Positions 4,955 to 11,906 of a stretch of 29,291 bases of DNA are shown here, one piece after another. The DNA comes from a virus. Under the pieces are notes generated by a model. That model did no database searches, was not told the DNA's origin, and was given only the letters and a program-made list of their open reading frames with translations. Positions within the stretch are counted from its first letter, which is position 1, and the number at the start of each line of letters is the position of its first letter. The DNA is taken from IMG/VR virus record IMGVR_UViG_3300025914_000037, positions 1 through 29,291 of that record, one strand, 5' to 3'. The translations under genes were made by a program, and so were the position numbers.

Positions 4955-5235
4955 TGGATTTTAAAATAGAATCTGAAATTGATATGAAAGATGATCAAAA
5001 ATTTAATAAAAAAATTGATGTTGTTAGAAAAGTGATGAATATCATACACCATGAAATGAATTCAAGAACGTCATTTATGCCAGGAGAAGACCAACATAAT
5101 ATTTTTATAAGCATTTTAATAAATTCAACAATAGAATATTTCAAAGATAACTTTAAGAAGGAATATTTCATGAAAAATATCGAGAAATTCTGCTGGCAGT
5201 TACAGGAAGCAGCTAAAACAACCATTGTTCATTAA
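4954..5235 (+). CDS. Hypothetical helical protein (93 aa)
   Basis: The start codon shares its first base with the recombinase stop (TAATG), so it is coupled to that gene. The 93 residues are charged and helical throughout (KKIDVVRKVMNIIHHEMNS, HNIFISILINSTIEYFKDNFKKEYF, IEKFCWQLQEAAKT). There is no transmembrane span and no family recognised. A recombinase accessory or directionality role could be guessed only from the coupling. No helix-turn-helix is obvious. Confidence 0.55.
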   Translation: MDFKIESEIDMKDDQKFNKKIDVVRKVMNIIHHEMNSRTSFMPGEDQHNIFISILINSTIEYFKDNFKKEYFMKNIEKFCWQLQEAAKTTIVH

Positions 5236-5258
5236 TTTTTAATAAAAAGGATCATAAA

Positions 5259-5441
5259 ATGAAAGCAAATATAGAAAAAGCTATTCTAGGCTGTTTAATG
5301 TTAGATGATAGTAAATCTACAAATATTTTAACGGATTTAAACGAAAAAGATTTTGGACCTTTTCATCGTCATGTATACGAATCTATGCATAATCTAATGG
5401 TTAAAGGAATGAATATTGATTGTTTATTAGTTTTAAATTAG
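5259..5441 (+). CDS. DnaB N-terminal-domain-like protein, ends at an internal amber codon
   Basis: 60 residues matching the start of the replicative helicase N-terminal domain: NIEKAILGCLMLDD (compare E-x-x-LLGxLLLD), then ILTDLNEKDFGPFHRHVYESMHNLMVKGMNIDCLLV (compare L-x-x-DF-x-x-x-H-x-x-I-x-x-x-L-x-x-x-G-x-x-I-D). The ATG at 5259 follows AAAAGGATCATAAA. TAG at 5439-5441 stops it, but the same frame stays open to 5594 and continues the domain. No helicase ATPase domain follows. Complete proteins of this kind could interfere with or load the host DnaB helicase; as it stands the gene is either broken by one base change or read through. Confidence 0.65.
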   Translation: MKANIEKAILGCLMLDDSKSTNILTDLNEKDFGPFHRHVYESMHNLMVKGMNIDCLLVLN

Positions 5442-5594
5442 CTATTTAATTTTTATGATAAAAATGAAATTGATCATGATAATAATTCTAGAGAATGGAT
5501 AGAAGTAACAATTTATGAAATGGTTAATGAAGTACCCTCAGTTAAACATTTAGATTCATATGTAAAAGCATTAAAAGAGTATAGAGAAAATTAA
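5442..5594 (+). pseudogene. In-frame remainder of the DnaB N-terminal domain after the amber codon
   Basis: Continuing in frame past TAG gives 50 more residues to TAA at 5592-5594. They include WIEVTIYEMVNEVPSVKHLDSYVKALKEYREN, which fits the last helices of the DnaB N-terminal domain (compare L-x-x-x-x-x-x-P-s-x-x-n-x-x-x-Y-x-x-x-x-K-E). With the TAG read as sense, the protein would be 111 residues, close to the roughly 100-residue domain. There is no good start codon with a ribosome binding site in this half, so it is unlikely to be made alone. A sequencing error is possible too. Confidence 0.6.
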
Positions 5595-5604
5595 TAAAAA
5601 AATA

Positions 5605-5630
5605 GGGAATCATAATTCACCATGATTCCC
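5605..5630 (-). terminator. Intrinsic terminator of the late operon
   Basis: GGGAATCAT (5605-5613) and ATGATTCCC (5622-5630) form a perfect 9-bp stem with an 8-base loop. On the minus strand the stem is followed by TATTTTTTTATT (5604-5593), a proper T-run, so it ends transcripts coming from the tail-fibre gene 12 bases upstream. The plus-strand side lacks a T-run but could still slow transcription arriving from 5594. Confidence 0.75.
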
Positions 5631-5641
5631 TTGTCAGAATA

Positions 5642-6727
5642 TTAATAAAAGTTATTTATCCGTTCGCCACCTGCAAAACAATATATGACATCGTTATATA
5701 AAAGATGCCCAGTAGCATCATTATGATCTACGAAAATCTCTACGTAATCAGTCGATCCATTCATACTAATTGTCTGAGATGTGGGAGCGGATTCAGTGAG
5801 ATTCATTGCTGGGGATTCTGAAGAAGTAACGCCTTCATTCCTTAATACGCCATTTATATAAATCTGATTTTTGATAACTACATTATTATTCGACATTAAT
5901 TCAAATCTTAATGTTGAATAAAGTTTGTATTGGCCAGGATAATTTGGTGTCCATCTGAAATTTGTTACATTATCGTATGTTCCGCCGTAATTAAATTGCA
6001 CATTATCAAAGTTAACTTTTGTATTTGTGTTTGCAGGAATGCTCTGACCGCTAGTAAGACTTACTAAATAAGATGATGGTTGCATCATGTATAATTGTAC
6101 AAAATAATTTGACCCATCCGAATATACGCGGCATGACTCCATAAATCCTAAAATAAAGTTTGATCTGCCTTGTATTGTTCCAGCGGGCGGCGTTAATGTT
6201 ACTAATGCAAATGAGCTTGTGTTTACGAAGAAATCTATAAATCCACCATCAGACGCAGCGGGTAAAGTAATCGCATAAGCTGTGCCGCCGGTGCAATTAA
6301 CTTTTGCGCCGTAAGCGCTTGATGGCAATGTTGTATTTGAAGAAACATTAATAATCTGCCCTATACTCGCAAGCTGCCATGTCAAATCAGTTCCTGGTGT
6401 TGCTGTATTACTAGCAACTAAGTTTTGATAAACAAGATTGTTATAATACACTCTTGCATAAATAGGATATGAAACGCCGCTGTACCACTCAGGTGTACCA
6501 TATTCCTGATATTGTTTTATATTTAAAGTAATATCATAAAATAATTCATTCATTTGCCCCCGAGGAATTGGTAGAGCGGATGGGTTTGTTAATAAATTAT
6601 ATTGATATGGGACTGTCCATCCTTCTTGATAGCTAACTGATCCGTCAACGGCAGCAGCATCAGGGATAGAGGTTAAATCATCAGCATCAACACCGAATGC
6701 ATAAGGGAAATATCTTGAAATAGCCAT
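5642..6727 (-). CDS. Tail fibre / receptor-binding protein
   Basis: 361 residues, last gene of the late operon. The N-terminus (RYFPYAFGVDADDLTSIPD, SVSYQEGW, PIPRGQMNELFYDIT, residues 5-66) is a conserved baseplate-attachment segment seen in many phage tail fibres. Residues 79-119 (PEWYSGVSYPIYARVYYNNLVYQNLVASN) look like a CBM5/12 carbohydrate-binding fold with its W-x-x-G-x-x-Y signature. The C-terminal part from about residue 225 has a C1q/TNF-like jelly-roll pattern (FRWTPNYPGQYKLYSTLRFE, YVEIFVDHND), a typical trimeric receptor-binding tip. The start follows AAGGATGTAAAATT. The role in host recognition is inferred from domain types and place. Confidence 0.8.
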   Translation of the reverse strand: MAISRYFPYAFGVDADDLTSIPDAAAVDGSVSYQEGWTVPYQYNLLTNPSALPIPRGQMNELFYDITLNIKQYQEYGTPEWYSGVSYPIYARVYYNNLVYQNLVASNTATPGTDLTWQLASIGQIINVSSNTTLPSSAYGAKVNCTGGTAYAITLPAASDGGFIDFFVNTSSFALVTLTPPAGTIQGRSNFILGFMESCRVYSDGSNYFVQLYMMQPSSYLVSLTSGQSIPANTNTKVNFDNVQFNYGGTYDNVTNFRWTPNYPGQYKLYSTLRFELMSNNNVVIKNQIYINGVLRNEGVTSSESPAMNLTESAPTSQTISMNGSTDYVEIFVDHNDATGHLLYNDVIYCFAGGERINNFY

Positions 6728-6764
6728 AATTTTACATCCTTGTAAAATATATCGTTAAAAAAAT

Positions 6765-7607
6765 TTACTCAGTAACCATTACTTGTCCTGTTTGATCTAA
6801 CATTATTTCACTGCTTTGACTCACCATAATTTGATGCGCAGGTTCTAAAAAAGTAATCGGTGTTATAAATGGATCAATTAAGTTTCCATTTTCAAAATTT
6901 TGATTTGTATTTTCATAATCATCAAATGTTCCTGCATTAAATCCAAATTGACGAAGATAATTAATGTGTATTTTTAATAAAACCCCTGTGGGTCTAGGCA
7001 ATAAATCTAAAATCATTATTGCATCTAACAATTGTTGAGAAAAATCTGGTTTTGTAAAAACATAAGTGATCGTCATATCTAAACCGTCTAATGCATATAT
7101 AGTGCCTGAGTAATTAATATCAGACGTTCTACATAAATAATCCAAAAATTCATTTATTCCTAGTCCTGTATCTTCATTAGATACAACGCCATTACTCACT
7201 AATTGAAAATATCTTAATCTCAATAAAAATCTTTGTTCTTCTAGTGTTAGATTTATGATTGTTCCAATCGTTGAAAAGTTTCCATTATTAAAATTGAAAT
7301 ATGTATTTAATAGAACTGGATATGCTGAATTATCATTAAATCCCCAATTAGGTTTTGATGGGTCTTCTACAGGCGCATCAAGATACAGTGGTAAATTCAA
7401 TATGTACGACCAAACAGATAAGCCAAATTGATTTGCGGTTAAAATATTAAAAACATTTGTGTACCAATCAGACCAAAATTCAGATTGATAAGTATCATAC
7501 CAAGTTTGTTTTTGATTAATTAAACTTAATAAATTAGTAGCCTCATCATATTGCCACAAGATGGCTTGCAGTAGATTCACGTTGTAGTTGAATTCCTGAA
7601 TTCTCAT
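6765..7607 (-). CDS. DUF2612-family baseplate protein
   Basis: About 280 residues. The segment beginning MRIQEFNYNVNLLQAILWQYDEATNLLSLI and the FGLSVWSYILNLPLY stretch identify the DUF2612 family, which sits after BaseJ in contractile-tail phages and corresponds in position to P2 gpI, connecting baseplate arms to fibres. Two starts are possible: an ATG at 7655, overlapping BaseJ by 52 bases, and an ATG at 7607 that forms an ATGA overlap with the BaseJ stop. The second is preferred because 4-base overlaps are common in this operon. Neither has a strong ribosome binding site. The tail fibre gene follows after 37 bases. Confidence 0.8.
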   Translation of the reverse strand: MRIQEFNYNVNLLQAILWQYDEATNLLSLINQKQTWYDTYQSEFWSDWYTNVFNILTANQFGLSVWSYILNLPLYLDAPVEDPSKPNWGFNDNSAYPVLLNTYFNFNNGNFSTIGTIINLTLEEQRFLLRLRYFQLVSNGVVSNEDTGLGINEFLDYLCRTSDINYSGTIYALDGLDMTITYVFTKPDFSQQLLDAIMILDLLPRPTGVLLKIHINYLRQFGFNAGTFDDYENTNQNFENGNLIDPFITPITFLEPAHQIMVSQSSEIMLDQTGQVMVTE

Positions 7608-9058
7608 ACTTGTGATACCGTTATGATTGAAGTGAATGTTTGTGCTTGTTGCCATACGCCTATAGGTATTTCAGTCGGTTGAAATGTTACAGAAGAATTT
7701 TCGAATGTAATTATTTCGGTTGCATCGCCTGTTGCATTGTTATCCATATCCACTTGATCGGAGCCAACAATAGTCGTCACAGTCGTATTAATTGGTATGT
7801 TGACGTTACCATCCGAAACGATCATACCGGTTTGTATTCCAACAAACCCACCTACGGGAGCGTTATAAGTTAATCCTGTGATCGATGCTGATCCATTTGA
7901 TACAGTACCTTGTTGAGTAAATGATAAGACGCCGACTTGAACCTCTTGCACAAAGATTCCTGGAATTTGCTGCATGATGGCACCAGCGATCACATATGGT
8001 GATACGCTCTGACCTACGGCAAAACCTGGTTGTCCTGGTACTTCCCCGTTAGCATATGCGATTATTGCGTTTTGCACGGCTGTTGTGACATCGGTTACAG
8101 ACGTGAAAACGTGAACTGTTACATCTATGCTTATTGTGACAAGTGATGGCCTATCAAACAAAACATCAATAATCTGATTGCTTAATGGGACTGTAACTTG
8201 AATATCTTTTGGTATTCCTAATCCGTTGTTATAAGCGCACCCTGCCGCCTTGCTGTTTTGAATAGTCGTTGCGACATCAAGATCACTGGCTGATCCACCT
8301 ACGCACGTATAGAGAGAATGAGGCACCATTGTTATCTCGTTGATAACTTGAGTCGTTGAAGAAACATTTTCTTGAAAAGACACACCGGATGGCGGAACAC
8401 CAGGCAATAAATACAGATTCGATATCACGTTAGTTGCAATCGAATTGCCTTGTGCTCCTAGTGTGTTAATTCGTTGAATACGAGCTTGTGTGTCCGATTG
8501 CGTTTGTGTTCCAAGTGTCGCCGCTAGTGGATTTGTTACCGTTTCCCATCCCAGAATGTTGCTTACAATCAGTATTAAAGAATTCGCTTCTGCTGCGATT
8601 TCGCCATCTTCTACCGATTCAAATTGAACATCGGATATTGTGCCGCCTAGTGGTATAGTCGTTTGTGTTACAAGCTGGAATTTTGTCGCTTGATCGGTTG
8701 TTGCGATTTGTGCCCCTGCTGGGATTATCGTTCCCTCGACACCTGTTAATGTGCAATTAACCAATGAAGGCGATGAAACTACCCGCTGCGCACCGGTTAG
8801 TTGCAATAATGCATCAAGAAAAACACCACCGGCTAGATTAGGGTTTATTTGATTTGCGATTGCTGCGTTATTATCTGCGACCGCAATACGTGATAATGTT
8901 TCAATTGTTATGAGCATTCCCTGCGGAGTGCTCGGATCTGTATTGAGATCCGCGCCGAAAGTATCAAGATACTCTTGCGTGACTTGTGCTTGTATGACAC
9001 TAGCATCTGGAACTATAACGCCTGTATCATCATGATAATTGTAAACATCGCTAGCCAC
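7604..9058 (-). CDS. Baseplate J-like protein
   Basis: 484 residues with the BaseJ layout: an N-terminal VTQEYLDTFGADLNTDPSTPQG segment, then VFLDALLQLTGAQR and the beta-rich wedge body, then AVQNAIIAYANGEVPGQPGFAVGQSVSPYVIAGAIMQQIPGIF near residue 350. BaseJ (P2 gpJ, T4 gp6) forms the baseplate wedge ring that triggers sheath contraction. The start is GTG at 9058, set by AGGAGG five bases upstream; the gene overlaps the wedge gene by 8 bases. Residues 381-453 form an inserted beta-rich stretch closely like one in the sheath protein. Base composition is visibly more GC-rich than neighbours at 10200-13300. Confidence 0.9.
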   Translation of the reverse strand: MASDVYNYHDDTGVIVPDASVIQAQVTQEYLDTFGADLNTDPSTPQGMLITIETLSRIAVADNNAAIANQINPNLAGGVFLDALLQLTGAQRVVSSPSLVNCTLTGVEGTIIPAGAQIATTDQATKFQLVTQTTIPLGGTISDVQFESVEDGEIAAEANSLILIVSNILGWETVTNPLAATLGTQTQSDTQARIQRINTLGAQGNSIATNVISNLYLLPGVPPSGVSFQENVSSTTQVINEITMVPHSLYTCVGGSASDLDVATTIQNSKAAGCAYNNGLGIPKDIQVTVPLSNQIIDVLFDRPSLVTISIDVTVHVFTSVTDVTTAVQNAIIAYANGEVPGQPGFAVGQSVSPYVIAGAIMQQIPGIFVQEVQVGVLSFTQQGTVSNGSASITGLTYNAPVGGFVGIQTGMIVSDGNVNIPINTTVTTIVGSDQVDMDNNATGDATEIITFENSSVTFQPTEIPIGVWQQAQTFTSIITVSQV

Positions 9059-9419
9059 TGATACCTCCTGTGCCGAACGTGGTCCGAATTATTGCGGTGT
9101 ATTGAAAGTCGTTATTGACCTGGGTCGTCATTAAAGAAATAACCTCAATGACATTGGGAACATTTAAAAATGCGACTCGAAGTGCTGCGGTGTATTGTTG
9201 AACTTGTGGCGAGCCATTCCATATCGTTTGAAAGAATGGGATCCCTTGACTTACGTTAAAAATGATTTCGCCTAGAACGGTTTGCGCGGCTTGAGCACAT
9301 GCTTGAAGGACTGCTTCGACGTCATAACTTAATGAGATATTCCCTTTTGCATCGAGATAAATATCGTCATATGCCACATTTGGCACGTTATTATTAACGT
9401 TTGCTGATAACGTTTGCAT
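9051..9419 (-). CDS. gp25/W-like baseplate wedge protein
   Basis: 122 residues: DDIYLDAKGNISLSYDVEAVLQACAQAAQTVLGEIIFNVSQGIPFFQTIWNG followed by AALRVAFLNVPNVIEVISL. This is the pattern of the gp25/gpW (Mu gp46-type) wedge proteins that link the sheath start to BaseJ. The ATG at 9419 follows AAAGGATTTCT. It ends in TAG, overlapping the BaseJ ribosome binding site and start, so BaseJ translation is coupled to it. A 68-base gap with short repeats separates it from the spike gene. Confidence 0.85.
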   Translation of the reverse strand: MQTLSANVNNNVPNVAYDDIYLDAKGNISLSYDVEAVLQACAQAAQTVLGEIIFNVSQGIPFFQTIWNGSPQVQQYTAALRVAFLNVPNVIEVISLMTTQVNNDFQYTAIIRTTFGTGGISG

Positions 9420-9457
9420 AGAAATCCTTTTCTATGTGTCAATTTTATCTTTGCGCT

Positions 9458-9490
9458 TTGTCAACCTTATATTTAAGATTGTCAACCTTA
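9458..9490 (-). repeat. Direct repeats in the spike-wedge gap
   Basis: TTGTCAACCTTA occurs at 9458-9469 and again at 9479-9490, 21 bases apart, with a third partial copy (TGTCAATTTTAT) at 9437-9448. On the minus strand each gives TTGACA, the -35 consensus, but no good -10 box is found at 16-18 bases. It may be a relic of duplication or an activator site. Confidence 0.35.
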
Positions 9491-10201
9491 CGGAACATTA
9501 GGAGTAATATTCCCAGAAGCGGTTATGTTCCCTATAACACGCTCATCGCCCGTAACGGTTAAGCTATTCGCTCCACCGCCACTAATATCTAAACCGTCTG
9601 TCATTATAACAGGCATTGCTAATGTCAGAGGAGCTAAACCAGGCGTGGTTATATCTCCATCAACCTGTAAATCCCCCGTTATTTCAACGAGCGGCGCTGT
9701 CAGCTTTATTCTATCCGATTGAAGGCTTATCTTAATAGTTCCATCAAGATTCTGTAGAACGACCGCATCTTCATCCTCTGAGGCTATTGTGTACCCATGC
9801 ATAACGTCAGGCACAAATACTCCATCCGAAAAATTATGGATTCTGGCTGTATTAGGCGGTGCCTCTTGATAGTTTTGAAGGAAGAGGGATATATCACGGT
9901 CATTAGCCAAAACCCACCCCAGGTCCCCAGGATTAATCGGAAAGCTAAGGCAGAAGTTTCCCCCTCCTAAAACCATCACGGGGATACTAGCTATCTGTGC
10001 CCGTGAGACCTGGACACCTGCGGTTGTTACCATGGCGATCAATAATTGAACTTGAACGCGGTTTTCATCACGATCATATTTTATGACCTTGGCGGGCATC
10101 ATATTTTGCATTTGTTGAAGAAACTTGAACATGCAGAATTGCAGCGTCCCAGCTAGGCTGTCATTATTCGCGGGGTCAATGTCTGGTCCGTTGCTTGTCA
10201 T
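9488..10201 (-). CDS. Baseplate spike protein, Gp138 N-terminal OB-fold type
   Basis: 237 residues. Residues 35-125 (MPAKVIKYDRDENRVQVQLLI, SIPVMVLGGGNFCLSFPINPGDLGWVLANDRDISLF) match the Gp138 N-terminal OB-fold domain, the hub-docking base of the membrane-piercing spike. After FVPDVMHGYTIASEDEDAVV the C-terminal 90 residues are a repetitive beta-stretch (EITGDLQVDGDITTPG, SLTVTGDERVIGNITASGNITPNVP) expected to form a trimeric beta-helix needle. The start forms an ATGA overlap with the hub gene stop, after AGAGGA. No lysozyme domain is fused. No His-x-His iron-binding tip is seen, so a separate tip protein may exist. Confidence 0.85.
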   Translation of the reverse strand: MTSNGPDIDPANNDSLAGTLQFCMFKFLQQMQNMMPAKVIKYDRDENRVQVQLLIAMVTTAGVQVSRAQIASIPVMVLGGGNFCLSFPINPGDLGWVLANDRDISLFLQNYQEAPPNTARIHNFSDGVFVPDVMHGYTIASEDEDAVVLQNLDGTIKISLQSDRIKLTAPLVEITGDLQVDGDITTPGLAPLTLAMPVIMTDGLDISGGGANSLTVTGDERVIGNITASGNITPNVP

Positions 10202-11031
10202 GCTATCCTCTGCCCTTCTGCAATGTAATAAAAGGGTGTCTCACGCGTAGATAATTGAAACCCCAGTTTATAGATAATGTAATCACCATTCGCTGCCGGA
10301 TATTCATAGCTTTTAATTCTCATTAAGCTACCCAATATTACTTTGTTATCGAATAAAAATTTTACTTGTAAACCCTGTTCAGTGAATTGGGGTATTCCAA
10401 TCATGCCGGTACTGGCGCTAACTATTTTTACGTAATTTCCTAAAGGCTGATTTGAATTTTTTACAACTAAAACACCGTCATCAAGATAGGCATTAATTCC
10501 ACCGAAACTATTGAGTAATTGAATTTGACCTAATGTTGACCCTGAATAGGAATAATTACCAATGTTCATATTGTTAGCTTGAAAATTTAATATAGCATTC
10601 AAGCTTTGAGCTATAGAATTTGAAATCTGTTGCAATGTCGCTTGACCCGCTTGATTAACTCCCAAAACATTGGTCTTTAAAAAGTTCCCTGTAAGACATT
10701 TTAAAGTTACCCCGACATCGGGGGGTTGCGTAACGTTTGAAGTAACAATATTGCCAATATACACAACGCTAGTTCCATAGCTTTGTCTCCCTGCATAAAC
10801 AGTGATTGTTTTGGCGGTATTATTCAAATTATATGGCGTTGTTTCGGTAAGAATAAAATCTTGTGTCTGTTTATCTAAATTTGCTATAACGATATCAGCT
10901 TGATTCTGTAATGCATTACCGTATTTTGTTCCATTTACTGTAATAAAAAATGGAGAAGAATAAGTTTTAAGTTTTCCATTCACTTCAAAACTTACTTTTA
11001 TGATCCTAGGATCAAGCTGTGAATGTGCCAT
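10198..11031 (-). CDS. Baseplate hub protein
   Basis: 277 residues. The N-terminus SQLDPRIIKVSFEVNGKLKTYSSPFFITVNGTKYGNALQNQADIVIANLDKQT is the pattern of small-phage baseplate hub proteins (gpD/gp27 role), which bridge tube and spike. The middle has a helical part (ATLQQISNSIAQSLNAIL) and the C-terminus a beta-domain ending STRETPFYYIAEGQRIA. The start at 11031 has GGAGG upstream; the gene overlaps the plug gene by 20 bases and the spike gene by 4. The assignment rests on the N-terminal pattern and on its position between plug and spike. Confidence 0.7.
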   Translation of the reverse strand: MAHSQLDPRIIKVSFEVNGKLKTYSSPFFITVNGTKYGNALQNQADIVIANLDKQTQDFILTETTPYNLNNTAKTITVYAGRQSYGTSVVYIGNIVTSNVTQPPDVGVTLKCLTGNFLKTNVLGVNQAGQATLQQISNSIAQSLNAILNFQANNMNIGNYSYSGSTLGQIQLLNSFGGINAYLDDGVLVVKNSNQPLGNYVKIVSASTGMIGIPQFTEQGLQVKFLFDNKVILGSLMRIKSYEYPAANGDYIIYKLGFQLSTRETPFYYIAEGQRIA

Positions 11032-11356
11032 TGTTTATGGCCTCCAATTCATCATTGGATACATAAAACATATTTTGTGTTATTCCAAATTTTCGCCAAT
11101 CTGGATACTCAAAATTTTGTGTTATAAAAATGAAATTCCCATTCACTAAATAGTCATATGGAATTAATGGGAAAAATGATACCGCTCTTATTCCACTTAG
11201 GATAGTCACATTATTTATTGATACATCAATCGCCATTATTCCTGATGTGCCGTCAGCATTGTCTTGTGTAGCATGTATGACAAGATCATATTGATTATTA
11301 TCTACCTGTAAAGTTAGCGATTGATTCGGTATGTTGATTATAGGGATTAATAACAT
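11012..11356 (-). CDS. Baseplate plug-like protein (DUF6983 type)
   Basis: 114 residues: PIINIPNQSLTLQVDNNQYDLVIHATQ, then GIMAIDVSINNVTILSGIRAVSFFPLIPYDYLVNGNFIFITQNFEYPDWRKFG. This is the single beta-domain pattern of the baseplate plug proteins described for minimal myovirus baseplates such as cyanophage Pam3. The ATG at 11356 follows AGGATCATAAT, two bases after the previous stop. It is placed between the Dit-like and hub genes, as expected for a tube-baseplate joint. Confidence 0.65.
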   Translation of the reverse strand: MLLIPIINIPNQSLTLQVDNNQYDLVIHATQDNADGTSGIMAIDVSINNVTILSGIRAVSFFPLIPYDYLVNGNFIFITQNFEYPDWRKFGITQNMFYVSNDELEAINNGTFTA

Positions 11357-11357
11357 A

Positions 11358-11906
11358 TTATGATCCTGGGCTGAAATAATTACCTACAACGCTCGCCTGT
11401 TGTTTACTCGGCGCGGTCCCTTGTTGTATTCCCCTATCTTGAGTATTGGTATTTGACGCATATTTCGGGGCAGGCGCATATTGTGCCGATACAGTAATAA
11501 CTTGTTTTAAGCTCAATGCAATTGTTAAAGCATCATACATGTTTGGATCTTCTTCGTGTGGCAATGCTTCAATCAATTGATTTGTATAAATCGCTGATCT
11601 TGTTTGTACTGTTAATTGTGTGGCGTTGTTGTAATATTGTTTTATTGATTTATAAACATCCGCGTAATCTTCTGATGCAAGGATTAAAGACATTTCAATT
11701 TCAATGGGCATTATTATTCTATGATCTGTAATAATTGCGCCTGTTTCAATAGGATGTTCCATCAACTTTGAATTTTCTTTTACGACTACTTTTATTGATT
11801 TTGCTTGTTGAAATAATTGTTTATAGTCTGAATCAAAAATAGCAACTTGATCCACTGCAGCGGAGGGCAATAATGTATTGATTATATTGAATTGACTACT
11901 AGCCAT
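11358..11906 (-). CDS. Dit-like baseplate/tail protein
   Basis: About 182 residues from MASSQFNIIN. The segment FDSDYKQLFQQAKSIKVVVKENSKLMEHPIETGAIITDHRIIMPIEIEMSLIL is characteristic of the Dit-like N-terminal domain in myovirus and siphovirus tail tips, where 'EHPVE.G..ITDH....P..I...' is conserved. The C-terminal 40 residues are Gln/Ser/Asn-rich and probably flexible. The frame is open further upstream (ATGs at 11939, 11918 and 11912), but 11906 leaves only an 8-base overlap with the tape measure gene. It follows the tape measure, where the first tail-tip ring is usually encoded. Confidence 0.7.
   Translation of the reverse strand: MASSQFNIINTLLPSAAVDQVAIFDSDYKQLFQQAKSIKVVVKENSKLMEHPIETGAIITDHRIIMPIEIEMSLILASEDYADVYKSIKQYYNNATQLTVQTRSAIYTNQLIEALPHEEDPNMYDALTIALSLKQVITVSAQYAPAPKYASNTNTQDRGIQQGTAPSKQQASVVGNYFSPGS

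Noticed and set aside
5439-5441. Genome-wide recoding of TAG as sense
   Set aside because: TAG ends the wedge gene (9051) and the tape measure gene (11899) at positions that fit family lengths, so the amber in the DnaB-like gene is local.
7640-7873. Plus-strand frame of 77 residues inside BaseJ
   Set aside because: It is antisense to a well-supported gene, Cys/His/Tyr-rich without pattern, and has no ribosome binding site. The same holds for the other plus-strand frames between 9525 and 28822.
9420-9487. Minus-strand promoter from the TTGACA repeats
   Set aside because: Three -35-like hexamers exist but none has an acceptable -10 box at 16-18 bases.
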